Below, in pieces: positions 1 to 9,200 of a stretch of 29,410 nucleotides of DNA; the stretch's first letter is position 1, and every line of letters begins with the position of its first letter. Under the pieces are notes generated by a model that did no database searches, was not told the origin of the DNA, and was given only the letters and a program-made list of their open reading frames with translations. The DNA is taken from NCBI GenBank assembly GCA_045106055.1, contig JBGCED010000001.1, forward strand, positions 1-29,410, given 5' to 3'. This DNA comes from JBGCED01 sp045106055 (GTDB lineage Bacteria > Pseudomonadota > Alphaproteobacteria > CBDDJK01). Both the position numbers and the translations under genes were made by a program.

Positions 1-153
1 GAAGAATATCCCGAATTGGTTGAACGCTATCAGCTAAAAGGCAGCACAGATTTCAGCCATCGTTTCAACCAAAATTGCGCAAGCCCCGCATTGCGCCATC
101 TTAATTTCAGCCATCTGCTCAAAAAGAAATACCCACACACATCACAAGACTAG
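1..153 (+). CDS. 3' end of an unidentified protein (partial)
   Basis: Frame 1 is open from the window edge to a TAG at 151-153, giving the last 50 residues of a protein (begins EEYPELVERY, ends KKKYPHTSQD). The tail is basic and polar, with no membrane segment or motif I recognise. It converges with the photolyase gene and the stop codon lies inside the first unit of a 22-bp tandem repeat. I infer that it is a real gene end because the frame is open and the composition is protein-like, but its identity needs the upstream sequence. Confidence 0.5.
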   Translation, partial: EEYPELVERYQLKGSTDFSHRFNQNCASPALRHLNFSHLLKKKYPHTSQD

Positions 154-210
154 GCGTACCCAAGCGCAAGACTAGGCGCACCCAAGCACAAGACTAAGGC
201 ACACGACAAG
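145..210. repeat. 22-bp tandem repeat, about three units
   Basis: Three consecutive units begin at 145, 167 and 189. Units 1 and 2 share the core CAAGACTAGGCG followed by ACCCAAGC and differ at two positions. Unit 3 (CAAGACTAAGGC...) is degenerate in its second half. The first unit contains the TAG stop of the upstream partial gene, so all further copies lie in the convergent spacer before the photolyase gene. Function unknown; it looks like a small minisatellite. Confidence 0.75.
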
Positions 211-287
211 ATTAACTTCGCCCTTTCTTGAATGACATTCAGGGGGTGAAAATTTACCAGATTAGCAAATTCAGGTTAAAAAGCACT
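154..287. other. Convergent spacer before phrB
   Basis: A short non-coding gap between the partial gene and the photolyase stop. Besides the tandem repeat it holds a 13-bp palindrome, TGAATG-A-CATTCA (229-241). No T-run terminator is visible for either gene. Confidence 0.5.
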
Positions 288-1736
288 TTATTGCTTGATC
301 GATTGAAAGGCTGCAAGCGCGGCTTCGCGTGATTGCTTTAGGTCAATGATGGGAAGCGGGTAATCCTTGCCAACGATAATCCCTGCTTGTTGCTGAATGG
401 CAGCGGAGGCTTCCCACGGGCTAAATAGATATTTATCTGGCAGCCCCTTAATTTCAGGGATATAGCGGCGCACATATTCCCCCTCAGGATCAAATTTCAG
501 CCCTTGGGTGACAGGGTTAAAGATGCGGAAATAAGGGGCAGCATCCGCTCCGCAACCTGCAATCCACTGCCAGCTTGCGCTATTATTGGCAAGATCGGCA
601 TCCACCAGCGTATCCCAAAACCAACGCTCGCCATGATGCCAATGTAAACGCAAATTCTTCACCAAAAAAGATCCAACAATCATTCGCACCCGATTATGCA
701 TATAGCCCGTTTGCCATAATTCGCGCATTCCAGCATCCACCATTGGAATGCCCGTTTGACCCGTTTGCCACGCTTTTAGCAGCGCTTGATCTTCTATCCA
801 TGGGAAAGCATCAAATTTTGATTGCAGATTTCTTTTAGGCAATTCTGGATTATGATATAGCAGCTGATGTGAAAATTCTCGCCAGCCCAATTCGCTGCAA
901 AAATGATCAATATGCTTATCTTCACCGCCGCTTTCAAGATCAATTCTGCGCACACCATACCATAGCTGATTGGGGGATAAGTGACCAAAATGCAAATAGG
1001 GGGATAATCTTGAAACAAATGGTTTTGCGGGGATATTTCGCCCCTCTTTATAATGTGCTAAGCCGTGGGCAATAAATTCATCAAATTGCCTGTGCGCGCC
1101 AGATTCGCTTATGTCCCAATGCGCAACAAGCTGTTGATCCCATTGCGGGAGATTGGGCTTGCGCGGCAGCAAGTTTAAATCATCAATTTCAAGCGATTGC
1201 GCGCTATCTTTTGTGCATATAGAGATTGCAGCGTCCGATAAAGCGGGAAGGGGCATGCGCGGCGCTGGTGCCGATAAGCATCCTTTGCGGTAAAAAGGGG
1301 TAAATACTTTATAAGGATGTCCATCATCCTTGGTGATGGTTGCAGCCTCCCATAATAAAGAACCATTGGTGCTTTCTGCGGTGATTCCTTGCTGTTTGAA
1401 CGCCGATTTGATGGTTTTATCGCGTGCAATTCGCCATGGTTCATAACAGCGATTCCAATATAATGCACCAATATCAAGGCGCGTGATTAAATCCTCAAGG
1501 ATTGTTTGCGGATCACCGCAATAAACCGATAAAGTGCCGCCTAAATCGCGGTTTAAAGCCGTTAAGGCATGATGCAGCCACCAGCGGCTTGCCCCGCCCA
1601 TTGCATAATCGCCTGCATTTTCATCATCCAAGATGTAAATTGGAAATATCTGATCATGCTTTGCTGCTAGGCAAAGTGCGGGATTATCCGCCAAGCGTAA
1701 ATCTTGCCTAAACCAATGGATGGCTTTATGTGTCAT
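288..1736 (-). CDS. phrB: Deoxyribodipyrimidine photolyase (class I CPD type)
   Basis: A 482-residue cryptochrome/photolyase flavoprotein, the usual length for class I CPD photolyases, which repair UV pyrimidine dimers with blue light in the cytosol. The N-terminal Rossmann-like antenna domain opens with AIHWFRQDLRLADNPAL. The FAD-binding helical domain carries TGIPMVDAGMREL (about 328-340), YMHNR and SASWQWIAGCGADAAPYFRIF (about 386-406). By alignment in memory with the E. coli enzyme, the electron-transfer tryptophan triad is W323, W366 and W389. The start is ATG at 1736; upstream there is only an A-rich, weak Shine-Dalgarno. The gene lies just beyond the rpoC terminator, so it probably has its own promoter. 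A cryptochrome role cannot be excluded, but the repair residues look intact. Confidence 0.95.
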   Translation of the reverse strand: MTHKAIHWFRQDLRLADNPALCLAAKHDQIFPIYILDDENAGDYAMGGASRWWLHHALTALNRDLGGTLSVYCGDPQTILEDLITRLDIGALYWNRCYEPWRIARDKTIKSAFKQQGITAESTNGSLLWEAATITKDDGHPYKVFTPFYRKGCLSAPAPRMPLPALSDAAISICTKDSAQSLEIDDLNLLPRKPNLPQWDQQLVAHWDISESGAHRQFDEFIAHGLAHYKEGRNIPAKPFVSRLSPYLHFGHLSPNQLWYGVRRIDLESGGEDKHIDHFCSELGWREFSHQLLYHNPELPKRNLQSKFDAFPWIEDQALLKAWQTGQTGIPMVDAGMRELWQTGYMHNRVRMIVGSFLVKNLRLHWHHGERWFWDTLVDADLANNSASWQWIAGCGADAAPYFRIFNPVTQGLKFDPEGEYVRRYIPEIKGLPDKYLFSPWEASAAIQQQAGIIVGKDYPLPIIDLKQSREAALAAFQSIKQ

Positions 1737-1772
1737 GCGATTTTCTTTTCTAATCCGATTTTGTGATTTTAC

Positions 1773-1809
1773 AAAAAAGGCCAGTCAATCATGGATCAAC
1801 TGGCCTTTT
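1773..1809 (-). terminator. Rho-independent terminator of the rpoC end of the operon
   Basis: An 11-bp perfect stem (AAAAGGCCAGT at 1775-1785 with ACTGGCCTTTT at 1799-1809) and a 13-nt loop lie 20 nt after the rpoC stop. Read on the minus strand, the stem ends in CTGGCC followed by six T, the classic intrinsic terminator layout. The stem also ends in TTTT on the plus strand, so it may work weakly in both directions. Confidence 0.9.
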
Positions 1810-1829
1810 GATAAGAAAGGAACAAAAGA

Positions 1830-4800
1830 TTATTCTTTGTTTTCTTCCATTTCTGCGTCCGCAGCTTGGGCTGCCGTTTCCGATAATTGCAAGGCACGCA
1901 TATCTGCTTTGATTTGGCGATCACGAATGTCAGCCAATTCTTGAACGCGGCGAATGGATGCCCCCGTTCCCGCAGGAATTAAACGCCCAACAATGACATT
2001 TTCCTTTAAGCCATTCAAGGTATCAACCTTACCGCCAACCGATGCTTCGGTTAGAACGCGGGTTGTTTCTTGGAATGATGCTGCTGATATAAAGGAATTG
2101 GTTTGCAAGCTTGCCTTGGTAATGCCTTGCAACACAGGGCGCACCAACACTTCGCGTTTGCCAAGGGCGCGTAATTTTTCATTTTCGCGCTCCAGCTCGT
2201 GGCGATCAATCTGCTCTTCCAAGACATAAAGTGAATCGCCAACATCAACAACTTCAACCTTTTGCAGCATTTGGCGCACAATGACTTCAATATGCTTATC
2301 ATTGATTTTAACCCCTTGCAGGCGATAAACATCTTGAATTTCATTGATGATATAATCTGCTAAGGCTTCAACCCCCATCACATCCAAAATATCATGCGGC
2401 ACAGGGCTGCCATCCATCAACATATCGCCTTTGCGTACAAAATCTCCTTCTTGCACCACAATATGCTTGCCTTTTGGAATTAAAAATTCGCTTGTTGGCA
2501 AATCTTCATCCACAGGCTGAATGACGATGCGGCGTTTTGCCTTATAATCTTTCCCAAAGACAATATAGCCATCTTGATCGGCAATGATTGAATATTCTTT
2601 GGGACGGCGTGCTTCAAATAATTCGGCAACGCGCGGCAAACCCCCCGTAATGTCGCGGGTTTTAGAGCTGCCACGCGGAATACGCGCAAGCACATCACCC
2701 GCCTTGACTTTTGCCCCATTAGAGACAGAAAGAATGGCATCAACCGACATGAAATAACGGGCTTCAAGACCATTTGGCAAGGTTAAAACCTCGCCCTGTT
2801 CATCGCGAAGCGTAATGCGCGGACGCAGTTCAGCCGTTCCAGCTTGCTGCTTCCAGTCAATTACAACCTTGCTTGGAATGCCTGTTGCTTCGTCAATTAC
2901 TTCACGAACCGTAACCCCTTCAACCAGATCAACATAATTTGCATGCCCTTCTGTTTCGGTCAAAATGGGGGTGGTGAATGGATCCCATTCGGCTAAAATT
3001 TGACCGCGCACAACAGGATGCTCATTATCAACTTTTAATTTTGCCCCATAAGGTACACGGTGACGCGCGCGCTCACGATCATTCTCATCCACCAAGACAA
3101 GTTCTGTATTGCGCCCCATCACGATCAAGCGCCCTTCAGAATCGGTCACAATATTGCGATTATCAATCCGAAGCTTGCCATCAATCGACGCATCAATAGA
3201 GCTTTGTTCCGTTCCCCCTTGCGCCGCACCGCCAATATGGAAAGTACGCATCGTAAGCTGGGTTCCAGGTTCCCCGATGGATTGCGCTGCAATAACGCCA
3301 ATCGCTTCACCAATATTAACCCTTGTCCCGCGTGCAAGATCACGCCCATAACAGGTCGCACAAACACCACTGCCGCTTTCGCAGGTTAAAACAGAACGGA
3401 TTTTAACAACATCAATATCCGCCATTTCAATTGCATCGGCTTGAACTTCGTCAATTAAATCGCCAGCCTTTGCAATAATATCGCCTGTTTTTGGATCGGC
3501 AATATCTTCTGCGGGGCAACGACCAAGCACCCGTTCGGCAAGCCCTTCAATCAAATCACCGCCATCCATAACGGGTTTGGTCAACAAGCCTTGTGTCGTA
3601 CCGCAATCTTCTTCAACGATAATCGCATCTTGGGCAACATCCACCAAGCGGCGTGTTAGATAACCCGAATTCGCGGTTTTCAAAGCGGTATCCGCCAAGC
3701 CCTTACGCGCCCCATGGGTGGAGTTAAAATATTCCAGAACCGTTAAGCCTTCTTTAAAGTTCGAAATAATCGGCGTTTCAATGATTGACCCATCAGGCTT
3801 TGCCATCAAACCGCGCATTCCCGCAAGCTGTTTAATCTGCGCCGCAGACCCCCTTGCGCCTGAATGTGCCATCATATAAACGGAATTCAACCCAGCCTTA
3901 CCCGGCTGTTTGATAATTTCCATCATTTCGCTGGCAACTTTATCAGAAGTATTTGACCATAAATCAACCACCTTATTATATTTTTCAATCTGGGTGATTA
4001 AGCCTTCCATATATTGCTGTTCATAGCGTTTCACTTCGGTTTGCGCCAAATGGATCAATTCATCTTTCGTTGCAGGGATTAACAAATCATCCTTACCAAA
4101 AGAAATCCCCGAACGGCATGCCCAGCCAAAGCCAAGCTTCATCAAATGATCACAGAAGATCGCCGTATGTTTCTGGCCCGCATGACGGTAAATAATGTCA
4201 ATCAGATTGGAAACTTCCTTTTTCGTCAATAGGCGATTAACCAATGAAAAAGGAATATGGGGATGTTTTGGCAATAATGCGCCAAGCATCAACCGCCCTG
4301 GGGTGGTCAATACCCGCTCGCGGGTTGGCTGACCATTCGCATCAACCCCTTCATAAATTGCTTTAATGCGGGTATGAATGGTTAATTTCTTCGCTGCCAG
4401 CGCATGCTCTACCTCATCCATTGAACCATAGGCTTGAACGCGATAGGCTTTTGCTTTGCCTTGCTGAATTTTCTTGAAAATATCGGCTGCTTTGCCCTCA
4501 ACCACTTGCAGCGGGTTAAGCGCATCGCGAACCTCAACCTCGCCCCCTGCAAGCGCAGCAGTTAAGGCTTCTTCGGAATCAATATAGGCTTCATCGCCCA
4601 AAATATCCGAACGCTCATGGGTGAGATAATAAATCCCAAGAATAATATCCTGCGATGGCACAATAATCGGCTTCCCATTTGCAGGGGATAGAATATTATT
4701 GGTGGACATCATCAAAACCCGCGCTTCAACTTGCGCTTCAAGGCTTAATGGCACATGAACTGCCATTTGATCCCCGTCAAAATCCGCATTAAAGGCGGCG

Positions 4801-6164
4801 CAAACAAGCGGGTGTAGCTGAATGGCTTTGCCTTCAATTAATTTGGGTTCAAAGGCTTGAATTCCAAGCCTGTGAAGGGTTGGTGCGCGGTTAAGCATAA
4901 CGGGATGTTCGCGAATAACCTCTTCAAGAATATCCCACACTTCGGGGCGTTCTTTTTCCACCATGCGCTTTGCAGCCTTGATGGTATTTGCCAAGCCATA
5001 AAGTTCCAATTTTGAAAAGATAAAGGGCTTAAATAATTCAAGCGCCATCTTCTTAGGCAACCCGCATTGATGCAATTTCAATTCAGGGCCAACCACAATT
5101 ACCGAACGCCCTGAATAATCAACGCGCTTGCCCAGTAAATTTTGACGGAAACGGCCTTGTTTGCCCTTTAACATATCCGATAGTGATTTTAATGGCCGCT
5201 TATTAATCCCTGTAATTACGCGCCCGCGCCTGCCATTATCAAACAGCGCATCGACTGATTCTTGCAGCATCCGCTTTTCATTGCGCACGATAATATCTGG
5301 CGCGCGCAGCTCCATTAAGCGGCGCAAACGGTTATTGCGGTTAATGACGCGGCGATAAAGATCGTTCAAATCCGAAGTTGCAAACCGCCCGCCATCCAGC
5401 GGCACGAGGGGACGCAAATCTGGAGGGATCACAGGGATCATATCCATAATCATCCATTCGGGCTTGGTCTTGGATTCCAAGAAACTATCAATTAGTTTCA
5501 AGCGTTTTACCAGCTTTTTGCGCTTGGTTTCTGAATTGGTTTCTGCCAATTCCTCGCGGCATTTTTCGGATAATTCGGCTAAATCCATGCCCACTAAAAT
5601 TGATTTAATGGCTTCGGCGCCAATTTGCGCGATGAAAGCATCATCGCCATATTCATCTTGCGCGCGCAGATATTCTTCTTCGCCAAGCAGCTGACCTTGT
5701 TTTAAGTCGGTCATTCCAGCTTCAGTTACCACATAGCTTTCAAAATATAACACTTTTTCAACATCTTTTAAGGTCATATCCAAGATCAAGCTGATGCGGC
5801 TTGGCAATGATTTTAAAAACCAGATATGCGCAACGGGGGCAGCAAGTTCAATATGCCCCATCCGTTCGCGCCGAACCCGTGAAAGTGTGACTTCAACCCC
5901 ACATTTTTCGCACACAACACCTTTGAACTTCATGCGTTTATATTTGCCGCATAAGCATTCATAATCCTTAATGGGGCCAAAAATTTTGGCACAAAAAAGC
6001 CCTTCGCGTTCAGGCTTAAAGGTTCGGTAATTAATGGTTTCAGGCTTTTTAATTTCACCAAAAGACCAGCCCTTAATCCGTTCGGGCGATGCAATACCGA
6101 TCTTAATTTTATCAAAGCTATGCCCGCTTTGGGGCACTTGAAACATTTGCATAAGATCTTTCAT
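1830..6164 (-). CDS. rpoC: DNA-directed RNA polymerase subunit beta'
   Basis: The largest catalytic subunit of RNA polymerase. I place the start at ATG 6164, giving 1444 residues (begins MKDLMQMF), because GGAG sits 8 nt upstream (GGAGAATAAAATG). The frame also allows a TTG start at 6176, but that would read the Shine-Dalgarno itself as coding. Visible motifs are the N-terminal zinc site (Cys 70, 72, 85, 88), the catalytic magnesium loop NADFDGDQ (about 459-466, aspartates 461/463/465) and a second zinc-binding cluster around CESGSGVCATCYGRDL. The tail is acidic (AEMEENKE). It is separated from rpoB by 85 nt and ends at a strong terminator. Length and motifs match alphaproteobacterial RpoC. 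Confidence 0.98.
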   Translation of the reverse strand: MKDLMQMFQVPQSGHSFDKIKIGIASPERIKGWSFGEIKKPETINYRTFKPEREGLFCAKIFGPIKDYECLCGKYKRMKFKGVVCEKCGVEVTLSRVRRERMGHIELAAPVAHIWFLKSLPSRISLILDMTLKDVEKVLYFESYVVTEAGMTDLKQGQLLGEEEYLRAQDEYGDDAFIAQIGAEAIKSILVGMDLAELSEKCREELAETNSETKRKKLVKRLKLIDSFLESKTKPEWMIMDMIPVIPPDLRPLVPLDGGRFATSDLNDLYRRVINRNNRLRRLMELRAPDIIVRNEKRMLQESVDALFDNGRRGRVITGINKRPLKSLSDMLKGKQGRFRQNLLGKRVDYSGRSVIVVGPELKLHQCGLPKKMALELFKPFIFSKLELYGLANTIKAAKRMVEKERPEVWDILEEVIREHPVMLNRAPTLHRLGIQAFEPKLIEGKAIQLHPLVCAAFNADFDGDQMAVHVPLSLEAQVEARVLMMSTNNILSPANGKPIIVPSQDIILGIYYLTHERSDILGDEAYIDSEEALTAALAGGEVEVRDALNPLQVVEGKAADIFKKIQQGKAKAYRVQAYGSMDEVEHALAAKKLTIHTRIKAIYEGVDANGQPTRERVLTTPGRLMLGALLPKHPHIPFSLVNRLLTKKEVSNLIDIIYRHAGQKHTAIFCDHLMKLGFGWACRSGISFGKDDLLIPATKDELIHLAQTEVKRYEQQYMEGLITQIEKYNKVVDLWSNTSDKVASEMMEIIKQPGKAGLNSVYMMAHSGARGSAAQIKQLAGMRGLMAKPDGSIIETPIISNFKEGLTVLEYFNSTHGARKGLADTALKTANSGYLTRRLVDVAQDAIIVEEDCGTTQGLLTKPVMDGGDLIEGLAERVLGRCPAEDIADPKTGDIIAKAGDLIDEVQADAIEMADIDVVKIRSVLTCESGSGVCATCYGRDLARGTRVNIGEAIGVIAAQSIGEPGTQLTMRTFHIGGAAQGGTEQSSIDASIDGKLRIDNRNIVTDSEGRLIVMGRNTELVLVDENDRERARHRVPYGAKLKVDNEHPVVRGQILAEWDPFTTPILTETEGHANYVDLVEGVTVREVIDEATGIPSKVVIDWKQQAGTAELRPRITLRDEQGEVLTLPNGLEARYFMSVDAILSVSNGAKVKAGDVLARIPRGSSKTRDITGGLPRVAELFEARRPKEYSIIADQDGYIVFGKDYKAKRRIVIQPVDEDLPTSEFLIPKGKHIVVQEGDFVRKGDMLMDGSPVPHDILDVMGVEALADYIINEIQDVYRLQGVKINDKHIEVIVRQMLQKVEVVDVGDSLYVLEEQIDRHELERENEKLRALGKREVLVRPVLQGITKASLQTNSFISAASFQETTRVLTEASVGGKVDTLNGLKENVIVGRLIPAGTGASIRRVQELADIRDRQIKADMRALQLSETAAQAADAEMEENKE

Positions 6165-6186
6165 TTTATTCTCCAATCCAGATTGG
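6165..6186 (-). promoter_or_regulatory. rpoC ribosome-binding site with overlapping inverted repeat
   Basis: On the minus strand CCAATC and GATTGG (6173-6186) form a small inverted repeat, best folded as a 5-bp stem with a CTGG loop. The last two G of the 3' arm are also the first two bases of the rpoC Shine-Dalgarno GGAG. The hairpin could partly mask the site and tune rpoC translation relative to rpoB; this is inference. Confidence 0.4.
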
Positions 6187-6249
6187 TGCGTCCTAGCACG
6201 GATAATCTATTATTTTAAGCGCATTCATAATATTGACGATAAAGCGGGG

Positions 6250-9200
6250 TTAAATATCCCCTTCATCCACATTATCATCCATATAATTATCATCCTCATC
6301 CTTATCGATGGGATCAATGCTAAGACCAAGGGCTTTAATTTCTTTTAACAAAACATTAAAGGATTCAGGCACGGAAGGTTCAAAATTATCCTCGCCGCGA
6401 ACAATCGCTTCATAAACCTTGGTGCGCCCTTGAATATCATCCGATTTCACGGTTAACATTTCTTGCAGCGTATAAGCAGCACCATAAGCTTCCAATGCCC
6501 AGACTTCCATTTCCCCAAAGCGCTGACCACCAAATTGGGCTTTCCCGCCAAGCGGTTGCTGGGTAACCAAGGAATAAGGGCCAACCGCACGCGCGTGAAG
6601 CTTATCATCCACCAAATGGTGAAGTTTCAGCATATAAATATACCCAACCGTGACCAAACGATCAAAGGCTTCGCCTGTGCGTCCATCCACAAGGCGAACC
6701 TGACCCGATGTTGAAATGCCCGCACGGTCAAGACTATGGTTAATATCCTCTTCGCGTGCGCCATCAAATACAGGGGTTGCAATCGGCACACCCTTTGACA
6801 GATTTTTGCCCAGCTCGACAATATCGGCTTCGGAATAATCTTTGATGCTATCGGCGATTCCTTGATGATCATAGGCTTTAACGATGCTTTCACGCAAGCC
6901 ATCAAGCGCATTATTCGCACGATATTGCGCCATGGCTTCACTGACTTGCCTGCCCAAACTTGCACATGCCCAGCCCAAATGCGTTTCTAAAATCTGACCC
7001 ACATTCATACGGCTAGGCACCCCAAGCGGATTTAGCACAATATCAACATGTGTGCCATCTTCAAGATAAGGCATATCCTCAATCGGTGCAATTTTAGAAA
7101 TCACACCCTTATTGCCGTGACGCCCTGCCATTTTATCGCCAGGTTGCAATTTGCGTTTGACCGCAACAAACACCTTAACCAATTTCATCACGCCTGGGGA
7201 TAAATCATCCCCAGCTTGCACTTTTGAAACCTTATCTTCAAAGCGTGCAAGCACTTGCGCAACCGCAGCATCAAAATGCTTGCGAATGGATTCCAAGGAA
7301 TCATTTAATTTTTCATCGGCAACCGTGACTTGACGCATTTGCGCTGAAGTTAATTCTTCAAGCTCAACCCGTGTTACGACTTTGCCTGTTGGAAAGCCTT
7401 TGGGGCCAAAGGTAACGGTTTGCCCTTCAACCAATCCCAAGAACTGGGTGCGGTAAGACCGTTCAAGAATGCGGCGTTCATCATCGCGATCTTTTGCCAG
7501 CAATTCAATCTCTGATTTTTCAATCGCATAAGCGCGCTCATCCTTATCAATGCCGCGCCGTGACAAGACCCGCACATCCACAACCGTTCCCTTGCTGCCA
7601 GGGGGCATCCGCAAAGAAGAATCGCGAACATCAGCCGCCTTTTCACCAAAGATGGCGCGCAATAGCCGTTCTTCAGGGGTCATGGGTGATTCGCCTTTTG
7701 GCGTTACCTTTCCAACCAGCACATCGCCCGCTTCAACTTCTGCACCGATATAGACAATCCCAGCCTCGTCAAGATTTCGGAGGGATTCTTCGCCAACATT
7801 TGGAATATCGCGGGTAATCTCTTCTTGTCCAAGCTTTGAATCGCGCGCTGCAACCTCATATTCTTCAATATGAATAGAGGTAAAGACATCATCGCGCACA
7901 ATGCGCTGCGAAATTAAGATCGAATCCTCAAAATTATAGCCCTGCCATGGCATAAATGCCACCAACACATTACGCCCCAACGCCAATTCACCAAGATCAG
8001 TCGCAGGACCATCGGCGATAATATCGCCTGTTTTGACATGATCGCCAACTTTCACCAAAGGACGCTGATTAATGCAAGTGGATTGATTAGAGCGTTGGAA
8101 TTTCTGAAGCTGATAAATATCAACCCCCGTTCCCTCTAATGCGGCATCGCCTGTGCGCCGAACCACAATGCGGGTTGCATCCACCTGATCAATCACACCG
8201 CTATAGCGTGCAACGGTGGACACCCCAGAATCTTGCGCAACTTGGCTTTCCATGCCAGTTCCAACCAAGGGTGCTTCCGCTTTCATCAAGGGAACAGCCT
8301 GACGCTGCATGTTTGATCCCATCAAGGCGCGGTTCGCATCATCATTTTCAAGGAAGGGAATAAGCGCAGCTGCAACCGAAACAAGCTGGCGTGGCGATAC
8401 ATCCATCAATTCAATATCATTGGGCGCAGCAACCACATAATCGCCGCCGCGTCTGCATTGCACCAAATCTTCGGTAAAGTTTGATTTTTGATCAACGGGC
8501 GCATTTGCCTGTGCAATCGTAAAGCGTCCCTCTTCCATGGCTGAAAGATAAAGCACTTCATCCGTGACGCAGCCATCTGCTACCTTGCGGTATGGCGTTT
8601 CAATAAAGCCATAAGGATTTACCCGTGCATAGGTTGCAAGCGAATTAATCAGTCCAATATTTGGCCCTTCAGGCGTTTCAATCGGACAGATACGACCATA
8701 ATGGGTGGGGTGAACATCGCGCACTTCAAAGCCCGCGCGTTCGCGGGTTAGCCCGCCAGGCCCAAGCGCAGACACCCTGCGTTTATGGGTAATTTCCGAT
8801 AAGGGATTGGTTTGATCCATAAATTGTGAAAGCTGGCTTGAGCCAAAAAATTCTTTAATGGATGCTGAAACTGGTTTTGCATTCACCAAATCATGCGGCA
8901 TCACGGTATTCACCTCAACCGATCCCATCCGTTCTTTGGTGGCGCGTTCCATCCGCACCAAGCCAAGCCTGAATTGATTTTCCAGCAATTCACCCACCGA
9001 ACGCACGCGGCGATTGCCCAAATGATCAATATCATCAACATCCCCGCGACCATCTTTAAGGTCACATAAAATGCGAATGATGGAAATAACATCTTCGCGC
9101 CGTAAAATCCGTGCATCTTCTGGGGCTTCATCCATGGTGATTCCCAGCCGTGCATTCATCTTAACGCGTCCAACCGCAGATAAATCATAGCGTTCTGCAT

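Noticed and set aside
6165..6176. Four-codon extension of RpoC from a TTG at 6176
   Set aside because: It would translate the Shine-Dalgarno GGAG; ATG 6164 has ideal spacing to that site.
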